From positions 1-64,000 of the forward strand of contig DATCHW010000207.1 in NCBI GenBank assembly GCA_036508135.1: 64,000 bases of DNA, written 5' to 3'. This DNA is from DATCHW01 sp036508135. GTDB taxonomy: Bacteria; Bacteroidota; Ignavibacteria; Tepidaquicellales; Tepidaquicellaceae. Under the pieces are notes generated by a model, which saw only the letters and a list, made by a program, of their open reading frames with translations, made no database searches and was not told the origin of the DNA. A program made the position numbers and the translations under genes. Shown piece by piece: positions 34,335 through 42,133 of this stretch (position 1 is the stretch's first letter; the number at the start of each line of letters is the position of its first letter).

Positions 34335-34820
34335 ATGAAAAACTATCAAATAAAACTCGTATTGTTAATTGCTTTTGTTACTTTTGCTTCTCCTTTGTTG
34401 CCGAAGGATATTATTAAAGTAGGGGAATATACTTTTCAAATCGGTATGACCACAGAAAACTTTCTTGCCGCAAATCCGGAATATGCAAAAAGTGATTATA
34501 TTGATGACCGCTTTCCCGGTGACATTGTTCAATATACTTTTAATCACCCTTCAAAAGAAATTATCATCACTGTTGGATTCTACAATAATTCTTTGTTCTA
34601 TGTTTATATTGACGATCAGTTTTGGTCCGGATTGTTTAATGATTTCGAACCCGAAAATTTCGGATTCAAAAATACCGGTGAAGAAACCGAACCCTCGGGG
34701 AATAATTATTTTGCGGATATAGTTACTGAATTCTATCAAAAAGAAAATATTTCTTTAAAGCTATCCCGTACCAGGTTTGGTTTCCTGGAAATCGAAAAAG
34801 CGATAGATGCAAATCCCTGA
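34335..34820 (+). CDS. Small exported protein of unknown function
   Basis: The 161-residue protein has a signal peptide (MKNYQIKLVLLIAFVTFASPLLP). The mature domain begins KVGEYTFQIGMTTENFLAAN and contains the strands IVQYTFNHPSKEIIITVGFY and NSLFYVYIDDQFW. The opening resembles small 'hypothetical exported' domains that measure or bind something outside the cytoplasm, but I recognise no family. It is the first of three + strand genes for envelope proteins (34335, 34884, 35670), spaced 63 and 39 bp apart, which probably form one operon. Confidence 0.65.
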   Translation: MKNYQIKLVLLIAFVTFASPLLPKDIIKVGEYTFQIGMTTENFLAANPEYAKSDYIDDRFPGDIVQYTFNHPSKEIIITVGFYNNSLFYVYIDDQFWSGLFNDFEPENFGFKNTGEETEPSGNNYFADIVTEFYQKENISLKLSRTRFGFLEIEKAIDANP

Positions 34821-34883
34821 TAAATTGAAGTTATATTTTATAATCCGTAGTAAAATTTTTAACTAATTAGAATAAATTTAAAT

Positions 34884-35630
34884 ATGGAACAAGAAAACAA
34901 AAATCTGTCCGGAAACTTTAATGAACCTGCTGATAATAAAATTTATGTGGGTGTCGTTGGAGCATTTATAGTAGTTATATGCTTTTTCCTGCCCTGGATA
35001 GAGATAGACTGTGTAGGAAAGAAAAATATTAGCGGTTATGATATAGGCGGAATTCTGTGGGTTATTCCAATAGGAGCTGCAATTTTTATCTATGCATTTT
35101 ATAGCTTCTATAAGCGTAAAGATATCAGCAAAATTGTTATAGTCGGATTTATAAATTTCGCTGTAAGTGCAGCATTGCTCGCATATAGATACTTTTCCTT
35201 TGTTCACAATCTGAAAAAGGAATTAGGTTCTACTCCCGAAAGCCTTGGGCTGTCTGTGAAATATGGTGCAATAATGACAATACTGGGCGAGTTTGCAATT
35301 CTTGCCGGCAGTATCTTTTTGAGAGAAAAAATAATACCCCAAGCCAGTTTATTTACCCGAAACCTGGCTGATATGGGAGCACCTCCCGAACATTCAGAAA
35401 TCATTCGGGAAGAAGGTTTACCGGATAAGGGCGAACACCCGGATCGGGAGCCGGTTGATGTGAATCCGCAGAGCTTTCAATCTGATAAAAAATATATAGA
35501 AAATGAGTCAGTAGATTCGGAAGAGAATCAAATCTCTAATTTTTTCAACTGTAAGGTATGTACAAATTGCAATAATGAAAACGAAATAGATGCCGTTTTT
35601 TGTAAAATGTGCGGTAATAAATTTGCATAA
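34884..35630 (+). CDS. Four-helix membrane protein with C-terminal zinc ribbon
   Basis: The 248-residue protein has four transmembrane helices (about 16-38, 50-72, 78-98 and 115-135), a charged linker, and at the end CTNCNNENEIDAVFCKMCG. Two C-x2-C knuckles there form a zinc-ribbon of the kind found at the ends of many small bacterial membrane proteins. The acidic linker (about 150-220) is low in hydrophobics and probably cytoplasmic. The first 20 residues are polar, so there is no cleaved signal. No enzymatic motif is present. Its place between two exported proteins suggests a shared envelope role. Confidence 0.7.
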   Translation: MEQENKNLSGNFNEPADNKIYVGVVGAFIVVICFFLPWIEIDCVGKKNISGYDIGGILWVIPIGAAIFIYAFYSFYKRKDISKIVIVGFINFAVSAALLAYRYFSFVHNLKKELGSTPESLGLSVKYGAIMTILGEFAILAGSIFLREKIIPQASLFTRNLADMGAPPEHSEIIREEGLPDKGEHPDREPVDVNPQSFQSDKKYIENESVDSEENQISNFFNCKVCTNCNNENEIDAVFCKMCGNKFA

Positions 35631-35669
35631 TCATAAGAAATAATTTTAAAAACGAAGAATAAAATTATT

Positions 35670-37070
35670 ATGAAAAAAATAAACTTTTTTGTTTGGATTG
35701 TTTTCATTTTATTTTTTACCGGTGGTTCGCTTTTTTCTAATGATGCGCCGTTTAGTCTTAACTGGCAAGGAAGCATAGTGCCGATGACCAATGGTCATAA
35801 ATCAATAAGAATGGAATCAGAACTTGTTGAGATATATTTATTCGGAGGATATTATCAGGTAGTAGCTACCTTTGATTTTGTTAATTACGGTGATTCAACA
35901 ACCGTTATAATGGGTTTTCCGGAAAGAAAAAATTCGGAATATGGTCCTGGAGTTTTAAAATTAGATAAGACATATCCAGGATTTTCATTTATTACAAGTT
36001 TTATTGATGGCGCAGAGGTTAAGCTTTCATACTGGCCAACTAATAGAAGTGATAATATTTATATCACTTATCGAATTAAAGATGTAAAGTTTTTGAAAAA
36101 CCAAAAAAGAAAAGTTGTAGTTACCTATACCCAGGAATACACTTTAGATGGAGATTTGAAAGAAATTGAATACAATTTTACAGGCGGTAACTGGTATAAA
36201 GATGTTGGTTACAGTAAATTGATTATTTACCCAAAAATTAAATTTACACCCGAAGTACCTTTTCCTGAAGGGCTTAAATATGAAGGAGGCAATTATATTT
36301 TTGAAAAATTTAATTGGGAGGCAGAGTATCGCTTTATTTTTACGGGTTATGCGGAAAATAAAACCCGAAAATTGATTTTCTTAGATAATTTATTAATTGA
36401 AGTTAATCAATTTTTACCGAATACCGGATTAGGAATCCAAATGTATTATTATGTTATAAAAGATTATTTCAGAGATATTAAATATGTTTCTCCGATTATA
36501 TATTCGGTTCCATTCAGGCTTTATTTTGACCGGTTGTTTAACTATTCAAAAGGTAATCTGATCGGGATTCGTTTTATGAAACAGGAGGACTATACAGAGG
36601 ATTACGAAACAATACATTGCTTTTATTTTGAGAAATCTTATGAACCGCAATTTGTATTTACTGATTTAAAATATGTTCCAAATAAGTTATATCTATTTCG
36701 TTCTAAGATTGGAAATTCAATTTATTTCTATGCAAGAAATCTTCAGGATACTTTTGGTACAATCATCGTAAATAATTCAATGGCGGTTACTGATTCTTTC
36801 CAATATAAAAAACCATATCTATTGTTGGAGTCAAATGTAAACCTCTTAATAAGTAATTTGTCTTTTAATTATAATTTTCCGGAGAAATTATTTACTCCGG
36901 GTGAATATCTTGATAATCTGGAAGCATACGTTCTGCAAACGGTTTTTCTTGGAAAAGAGGAGGAAGGGTGGAAATATTTCGACGAACATTTCCCGCTTTT
37001 ATGTGATAAACAAAAAGCAAAAGATTTTATATTTGAGACAAAACAAAAAATTATTGAGATTAAAATGTAA
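35670..37070 (+). CDS. Large exported beta-rich protein (possibly DUF4424-like)
   Basis: The 466-residue protein has a signal peptide (MKKINFFVWIVFILFFTGGSLFS). A mature region follows with MTNGHKSIRMESELVEIYLF, VVATFDFVNYGDSTTVIMGFP and IYITYRIKDVKF. The run 'S-I-x-M-E-S-E-x-V-E-I' followed by an 'F-x-F-x-N-x-G-D' strand recalls DUF4424-type periplasmic domains, but I am not certain. No second membrane segment or catalytic signature was seen. It ends just before a RAYT transposase with its REP hairpins and is probably the last gene of the operon starting at 34335. Confidence 0.6.
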   Translation: MKKINFFVWIVFILFFTGGSLFSNDAPFSLNWQGSIVPMTNGHKSIRMESELVEIYLFGGYYQVVATFDFVNYGDSTTVIMGFPERKNSEYGPGVLKLDKTYPGFSFITSFIDGAEVKLSYWPTNRSDNIYITYRIKDVKFLKNQKRKVVVTYTQEYTLDGDLKEIEYNFTGGNWYKDVGYSKLIIYPKIKFTPEVPFPEGLKYEGGNYIFEKFNWEAEYRFIFTGYAENKTRKLIFLDNLLIEVNQFLPNTGLGIQMYYYVIKDYFRDIKYVSPIIYSVPFRLYFDRLFNYSKGNLIGIRFMKQEDYTEDYETIHCFYFEKSYEPQFVFTDLKYVPNKLYLFRSKIGNSIYFYARNLQDTFGTIIVNNSMAVTDSFQYKKPYLLLESNVNLLISNLSFNYNFPEKLFTPGEYLDNLEAYVLQTVFLGKEEEGWKYFDEHFPLLCDKQKAKDFIFETKQKIIEIKM

Positions 37071-37106
37071 TATCTCAGATAAAACGAACAAAGAAATTTT
37101 CCCCTT

Positions 37107-37130
37107 GTTCCCAAAGTCCTCTTTGGGAAT
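37107..37130. repeat. REP-like hairpin upstream of RAYT
   Basis: GTTCCCAAAG-TCCT-CTTTGGGAAT. It is related in inverted orientation to the hairpin at 37697-37720, placing the RAYT gene between two REP-like elements. Confidence 0.75.
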
Positions 37131-37150
37131 GTTATTAAAGTTAGTTATAA

Positions 37151-37684
37151 TTGAGAACAAGATATAAAATACTGATTGGCGATACATATTATTTCATTAC
37201 ATCTACGATTGTAAATTGGATACCCATATTTACGAATGAAAAATATTATGACATTTTAATTAATGCAATTAAATTCTATCAAAATAAAAAAAATATAGAA
37301 ATAGTCGCATATGTTTTTTTACCTGAACATTTTCATATGATAGCTAAAAGCAAAGAACTGATTAAAACAATTCAACTCATTAAAATGTTCTCTGCTAAAG
37401 AAATTGTAAAACAATTAAAGGTTGATAATAAATCACAGATATTATCACTTTTAAAGCAGAACAAAAAGGAATATAAAAGAAATAGTGATTATCAGGTATG
37501 GCAGGAAGGATTTATACCAAAAGAAATTATGAATGACGAAATGCTTAATCAGAAGATAGAATATATACACTACAATCCGGTAAAAAAGGGATTGGTGAAT
37601 GAACCTTTTGAATGGAAATATAGTTCAGCTTACACATATGAAAAGAATGAGGAGGGAATTATTAAACTTGATTTACCGAAATGA
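37151..37684 (+). CDS. REP-associated tyrosine transposase (RAYT, IS200-like Y1 family)
   Basis: The 177-residue protein has the HUH nuclease motif LPEHFHMIA (about 56-64, the two histidines binding the metal) and the C-terminal IEYIHYNPVKKGLVNEP, hallmarks of RAYT/Y1 transposases. The nucleophile tyrosine is probably the one in QKIEYIHYNP. It starts at TTG 37151. The gene is flanked by REP-like hairpins in inverted orientation (37107-37130 and 37697-37720), the expected substrate arrangement. Unlike IS200/IS605 it has no TnpB partner. RAYTs are usually single-copy domesticated enzymes that spread REP sequences. Confidence 0.9.
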   Translation: MRTRYKILIGDTYYFITSTIVNWIPIFTNEKYYDILINAIKFYQNKKNIEIVAYVFLPEHFHMIAKSKELIKTIQLIKMFSAKEIVKQLKVDNKSQILSLLKQNKKEYKRNSDYQVWQEGFIPKEIMNDEMLNQKIEYIHYNPVKKGLVNEPFEWKYSSAYTYEKNEEGIIKLDLPK

Positions 37685-37696
37685 GTTTTATTGAAC

Positions 37697-37720
37697 GTTC
37701 CCAAAGAGAACTTTGGGAAC
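37697..37720. repeat. REP-like hairpin downstream of RAYT
   Basis: GTTCCCAAAG-AGAA-CTTTGGGAAC, a perfect 10-bp stem. Its reverse complement has the loop TTCT, matching the upstream copy's TCCT, so the pair is inverted. Confidence 0.8.
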
Positions 37721-37762
37721 GAGCGTGCTGAAACGGTCAGATGGGTTTTTGATTTCCTCTTT

Positions 37763-37778
37763 CACGGTTGAAACCGTG
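37763..37778. repeat. Short palindrome CACGGTTGAAACCGTG
   Basis: A perfect 7-bp stem with a 2-nt centre, located in repeat-rich DNA after the RAYT gene. It is followed at 37843-37863 by a CCTGTCCCGA...TCGGGA repeat. Confidence 0.6.
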
Positions 37779-37842
37779 GATTACTTTTCTTGACGGATTG
37801 ATAAATACCTCTTGCCTTCTCCTCTCTTTACGAATCTCACTG

Positions 37843-37863
37843 CCTGTCCCGAGCCCTCGGGAA
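37843..37863 (+). repeat. CCTGTCCCG-type palindromic repeat
   Basis: CCTGTCCCGAGCCCTCGGGA, a member of the dispersed family at 11941, 21686, 30624 and 41986, between the RAYT gene and the octamer satellite. Confidence 0.7.
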
Positions 37864-37904
37864 TTTGTAAAGTAAATAATTTAAAGAATAAAAGTTGCAA
37901 CATA

Positions 37905-38270
37905 GCTCTTTACTTCTTTATTTCTTATTTTCTTCACTTCCTTACTTCTTAACTTCTTTACTTCTTTACCTCTTTCTTTTTCACTTCTTAACTTCTTAAC
38001 TTCTTTACCTCTTACTTTTTCACTTCTTAACTTCTTTACTTCTTAACTTCTTAACTTCTTAACTTCTTAACTTCTTAACTTCTTTAACTTCTTAACTTCT
38101 TAACTTTTTTAACTTCTTTAACTTCTTAACTTCTTAACTTCTTTAACTTCTTAACTTCTTAACTTCTTAACTTTTTCACTTCTTAACTTCTTAACTTCTT
38201 TCTTTTTAACTTCTTAACTTCTTAACTTCTTAACTTCTTAACTTCTTTACCTCTTAACTTCTTAACTTCT
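37905..38270. repeat. Octamer satellite (CTTCTTAA)n abutting tnaA
   Basis: About 365 bp are made almost wholly of the unit ACTTCTTA with 7-9-bp variants (ACTTCTTTA, CTTCACTT); the longest perfect stretch is near 38036-38085. It reaches the stop codon of tnaA, so the tnaA transcript would carry a long purine-rich (AAGAAGUU)n 3' end. The low complexity and strand asymmetry fit slipped-strand expansion. Confidence 0.95.
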
Positions 38271-39677
38271 TTATATTTTTGCAAATTTCGCCGTGAAGTG
38301 TCTTAAGAATTTCGGCTCTTCTATTATTTTTAATCCCCTTATTTTATCTTTGCTCTTTGCCATTTCTATGAATACCTCCGCTACATAATCAATGTGGCTC
38401 TGTGTATAGACTCTTCTCGGAATGGCAAGTCTTACAAGCTCCATTTCTGCAGGAATGAGTTTTCCTTTCTTATTGTACTTACCGAACATCACGCTGCCAA
38501 TTTCCACTGCTCTGATGCCGCCTTTCTTATAAATCTCACATACGACCGCCTGTCCGGGATATTCATCGGGTGATAAGTGAGGCAAAAAACCCTTGGCATC
38601 GACGTAAATTGCGTGTCCGCCTGCGGGCTGGATTATCGGAATACCGTTAGCAAGTAATTTATCTCCGAGATATTCGGTGGAGCGTAAACGATACTGTAAA
38701 TAACTTTCTTCAAGTATTTCCTCGAGTCCCTGTGCGATTGCTTCCATATCTCTTCCGGCAAGTCCGCCGTAAGTTTCAAAACCTTCGGTGATTATGAGTA
38801 AATTTTTACTTTGTGTATAAAGTTCTTCATCGTTCATTGCGAGGAAGCCGCCGATGTTTGCAAAGGCGTCTTTCTTTGCACTCATTGTACAGCCGTCTGC
38901 ATACGAAAAAATTTCCTGAGCAATTTCAAGCACGGATTTATTTTCGTAACCTTTTTCTCTTTTTTTAATGAAATAAGAATTTTCTGCAAACCTGCATGCA
39001 TCAATGAAGAACGGAATTTTATATTTTCTGTAAATCTTGCTTACTTCTCTTATGTTTTCCATGGATACCGGCTGACCACCGCCGGTGTTGTTTGTAATTG
39101 TTATCATACCGATGGGTATATTTTCCGCACCAACCTCGTTTATGAATTTTTCCAGTTTCACAACGTCAATATTCCCTTTGAAAGGGTGGATAACTGACGG
39201 ATGTTTTCCTTCTTCTATTACAAGGTCAACTGCCGTACCGTTGTTGAATTCAATGTTTGCCTGTGTTGTATCAAAATGATTATTGCTCGGAATATATTTG
39301 CCTTTACCTGCATTCACATATCTTCCGTCGGAATCAAGTTTACTTAATACATTAGTGAAAAGTATTCTCTCCGCCGCCCTCCCCTGGTGAACGGGAATAA
39401 TATGCTTGAAACCGAATATCTTTTTGGTAACTTTTTCAAATCTATAATAACTTTTCGAGCCTGCATAAGATTCGTCTCCGTCGAGTATTCCAGCCCATTG
39501 CTTGGCGCTCATAGCCGATGTTCCGCTGTCTGTGAGAAGGTCTATCAGCACGTCTTCTGCGGGAATCATAAATGGATTATAAAATGCATTTTCAAGAATC
39601 TTTGTTCTTTCTTCTTCTGTCGTAAATTTAACCTGTTCTACAGATTTAATTTTGAACGGTTCGATTATTGTTTTCAT
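38271..39677 (-). CDS. tnaA: Tryptophanase (tryptophan indole-lyase)
   Basis: The 468-residue PLP enzyme matches tryptophanase throughout: EPFKIKSVEQVKFTT at the start, GSKSYYRFEKVTKKIFG, VHQGRAAERILF, NTGGGQPVSMENI, IDACRFAENSYFI and the PLP lysine in SAKKDAFANIGG. It cleaves L-tryptophan to indole, pyruvate and ammonia in the cytoplasm, allowing use of amino acids and indole signalling. A tyrosine phenol-lyase is a close relative and cannot be fully excluded, but the length and motifs fit TnaA. No tnaC-like leader is evident upstream. The gene ends directly in an octamer satellite. Confidence 0.92.
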   Translation of the reverse strand: MKTIIEPFKIKSVEQVKFTTEEERTKILENAFYNPFMIPAEDVLIDLLTDSGTSAMSAKQWAGILDGDESYAGSKSYYRFEKVTKKIFGFKHIIPVHQGRAAERILFTNVLSKLDSDGRYVNAGKGKYIPSNNHFDTTQANIEFNNGTAVDLVIEEGKHPSVIHPFKGNIDVVKLEKFINEVGAENIPIGMITITNNTGGGQPVSMENIREVSKIYRKYKIPFFIDACRFAENSYFIKKREKGYENKSVLEIAQEIFSYADGCTMSAKKDAFANIGGFLAMNDEELYTQSKNLLIITEGFETYGGLAGRDMEAIAQGLEEILEESYLQYRLRSTEYLGDKLLANGIPIIQPAGGHAIYVDAKGFLPHLSPDEYPGQAVVCEIYKKGGIRAVEIGSVMFGKYNKKGKLIPAEMELVRLAIPRRVYTQSHIDYVAEVFIEMAKSKDKIRGLKIIEEPKFLRHFTAKFAKI

Positions 39678-39693
39678 TTTCTTATATTTAATA

Positions 39694-41112
39694 TTATTTT
39701 ATAATTGTTGTTCTTTCAAGCAGCCAGGATGTTATTGTTTCCAAAAATCCCGGTGCGAATTCTTTTTTCAAATCGCCGTATTCTTTCGGGCTGCCGTTTG
39801 TTGCTTCCTGAAAAAGGTGATTTGCCTTTGGAATTAATTTAATTGTGAAATCTTTATTCCCTCCTTTTATCAGCGCTTCTTTCATAAGGGTTTCATTTTG
39901 TGCGGGGGGCACCTGCAAATCGAGTTCCCCAAAAAGTGCAAGCACGGGGCATTTCACTCTCTCAAGTGCAGGAGCGGGATTATAATCCAAAAAGAATTTC
40001 ATCCAGGGTGAAGAAAATGCCTGTATAGTTCCCTCAACCCTGCTGTCCGCATATTCTTCTTTGTTCGTGATGCTTTTTTTCATATCTTCGGATAAATCAT
40101 CATAACTTTTTATAAACTCTTCTTTAAGTTCTTTTTTCAATTCCGTCAAATCTTCATTTTTAATCACGGCATCCATTATTTTTTTTGAAAAAGCGAGTGA
40201 AGATGTGATATTGCTGTCAGCCTCGCCGTTTGCAATCATAATTAATCTTGATTGTTCGATAATAATGTCTTCCCCGTTAACCGAAGTACCCGCCATTAAT
40301 ACAATGAAAGCAATTTCATTGCTTACCGAAGCGGCAAGCGGCGCGACAATTCCGCCTTCGCTGTGCCCGAAAAGCCCTACCTGCTGTGGGTTTATGTCAC
40401 TTCGTGTCTTTAGAAACTCTACAGCTTTTATCACGTCATCTGCGAAGTCTGCCGTTGTTGATTTCGAAACATCCGTTCCTTTTGATTTTCCTACGTTTCT
40501 GTCGTCATATCTTAATACTGCAATTCCGTTCCTCGTTAAATGGTCGGCAATTATTCCGAAAATTTTAAAACCAAGTATTTCTTCGTTCCGGTCCTGCGGA
40601 CCGCTGCCCGTTATCATCACTACAGCCGGGTGCTTGCCTTCTTTGAAGGGAATTGTAAGAGTTCCAGAAAAAAATTCGTTTCCGTTTGTGAATGTGACTT
40701 CTTCTTCTTTATACGGCAGAACGGTCTTGGGTTCTGAATCACTTTGCGGTTCTAGCGTATAGGGTTTTAATAAAAATGTTCCCGAGTAAATTGCCTGCTT
40801 GAAAATTCCCGAAATACTGTCGGTATAAACAGTTCCTTCAAAGTTTGCATTATTAATTTCATTCGGGTTAGGGATAACAAAACTCAGTAACGGTGGATTA
40901 AACTTGATTACGGAGAGGGGTAAATCTTTTACACCCTGCATATCTACCGTTCCTTTAATAGAGTCGCCTTCTGTTTTAAAGGTTACGGTCATATCTAAAT
41001 TCATTCCGGCGACTGCAATAGCGCCCTTATACGTACCATCAATTTTATTCTGAGGAAATGCGTAACTTGAAAATAAAAGAACGGCAGTTAAGAAAATTAT
41101 ATACTTTTTCAT
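39694..41112 (-). CDS. Exported alpha/beta hydrolase (dienelactone/acyl-hydrolase type)
   Basis: The 472-residue protein has a signal peptide (MKKYIIFLTAVLLFSSYAFPQ). An N-terminal beta domain follows (about 25-115, IDGTYKGAIAVAGMNLDMTV), then an alpha/beta hydrolase with VVMITGSGPQDRNEE (oxyanion loop), VLRYDDRNVGKSKG and the nucleophile elbow GLFGHSEGG. The acid is likely in LALFGELDLQVPP and the histidine in IPKANHLFQ. It acts outside the inner membrane on an ester or thioester; the substrate is unknown. It lies between tnaA and an FNR-type gene on the same strand, with gaps of 16 and 21 bp, so all three may form one operon. Confidence 0.85.
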   Translation of the reverse strand: MKKYIIFLTAVLLFSSYAFPQNKIDGTYKGAIAVAGMNLDMTVTFKTEGDSIKGTVDMQGVKDLPLSVIKFNPPLLSFVIPNPNEINNANFEGTVYTDSISGIFKQAIYSGTFLLKPYTLEPQSDSEPKTVLPYKEEEVTFTNGNEFFSGTLTIPFKEGKHPAVVMITGSGPQDRNEEILGFKIFGIIADHLTRNGIAVLRYDDRNVGKSKGTDVSKSTTADFADDVIKAVEFLKTRSDINPQQVGLFGHSEGGIVAPLAASVSNEIAFIVLMAGTSVNGEDIIIEQSRLIMIANGEADSNITSSLAFSKKIMDAVIKNEDLTELKKELKEEFIKSYDDLSEDMKKSITNKEEYADSRVEGTIQAFSSPWMKFFLDYNPAPALERVKCPVLALFGELDLQVPPAQNETLMKEALIKGGNKDFTIKLIPKANHLFQEATNGSPKEYGDLKKEFAPGFLETITSWLLERTTIIK

Positions 41113-41133
41113 TGTTTTAAAATATTTTATGTT

Positions 41134-41850
41134 TTATCCGAAACGCTCTAACTTAATGTTTTCGTGCTTTACGCCTGATTTAATTAGCAAATCATTTATT
41201 GCATCAACCATCACCTGAGGACCGACAAGGTAATAAACCGGTTTTGAAAAATCTTTAATGTGTTTCTTCAGCATATCTTCGCTGATGTATCCGAAATCAT
41301 ATTTCCAGTTTTTATCGCTTGTATCATCAATCGTGGGATGGAATTTAAAATTCGGATTTTCTTTTTCCCATTTTAAAAAATCATCGAAGAATGCCATTGT
41401 ATTCGCAGCGGGATTTGAATAGAAAAGGTGCATATCGTAAGGAAGCTTGCTTTCTGTGGCATATTCAACCATACATCTTACGGGTGTAATTCCAATACCG
41501 CCGATGATGAAAACCGCCGGAACAGCCGGATCCTTGTGCAGTACGGTATTTCCGCCCGGCTCGCTGATTGATACTTTCGAGCCAATGGGAAGTTCCTGTA
41601 TGTTTTTATTGAATGCGGAATCCAGAGCCCGTGTGGTGAACATAATGGTCTCCTTATTCCATGGTGAACTTGCAATTGAAAATATACGCGAATTGCCTTC
41701 AGCGTCGTGATGTATTGGCTCAAGGAGTGTTATACGGGCATACTGCCCGGGTTCGAAAGTGAAACCCGAATCTTTATAATCAAACCACATTGCGAGTGAG
41801 AATTCATTGATAAGTCTTCGGTCTTTCAGATAAATAATTTTTTCGCTCAT
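41134..41850 (-). CDS. FNR-type flavin oxidoreductase
   Basis: The 238-residue protein is of the ferredoxin-NADP reductase superfamily. It has the FAD-binding GQYARITL and SRIFSIASSP (the R-x-Y/F-S-I-S loop), then the NAD(P) part VFIIGGIGITPVRCM and the end YYLVGPQVMVDAI. It lacks an iron-sulphur or globin domain, so it should pass electrons between NAD(P)H and a separate carrier. Residues HHDAEG before the FAD loop are a small insertion. It is the first gene of a minus-strand run with the exported hydrolase and tnaA. The partner carrier is unknown. Confidence 0.85.
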   Translation of the reverse strand: MSEKIIYLKDRRLINEFSLAMWFDYKDSGFTFEPGQYARITLLEPIHHDAEGNSRIFSIASSPWNKETIMFTTRALDSAFNKNIQELPIGSKVSISEPGGNTVLHKDPAVPAVFIIGGIGITPVRCMVEYATESKLPYDMHLFYSNPAANTMAFFDDFLKWEKENPNFKFHPTIDDTSDKNWKYDFGYISEDMLKKHIKDFSKPVYYLVGPQVMVDAINDLLIKSGVKHENIKLERFG

Positions 41851-41972
41851 AAAAAATGTTAAGTTTAACTGTTAAAAATACTAAAATTAAAGAGTTATAG
41901 AAATTCAAATTTCTGCCACTTGGAAAGCCCACTGTTCGTAGTGAATGTCTTGAAAAATCTCCTTCTTTTCTC

Positions 41973-42022
41973 GCAGAGTCTCCGGCCTGTCCCGACCTGT
42001 CGGGGCTCTATCGAGACTCTGC
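41973..42022. repeat. Nested palindromes between divergent genes
   Basis: GCAGAGTCTC (41973-41982) and GAGACTCTGC (42013-42022) form a perfect 10-bp inverted repeat enclosing CCTGTCCCGACCTGTCGGGG (41986-42005), a copy of the dispersed CCTGTCCCGA family. One repeat appears to have inserted into another. Confidence 0.75.
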
Positions 42023-42133
42023 TAAAAAAGTAAATTTCTGCCCTTTTTCTAATTTTAAATATAAAATTATTTTTTACTGTCTATAATTATTAATTATTAT
42101 CGGTTAATTTTGAATATAATCAAATTAATCGTT

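Noticed and set aside
37905..38270. CRISPR array
   Set aside because: The repeat unit is an 8-mer in continuous tandem without unique spacers, and no cas genes are present.
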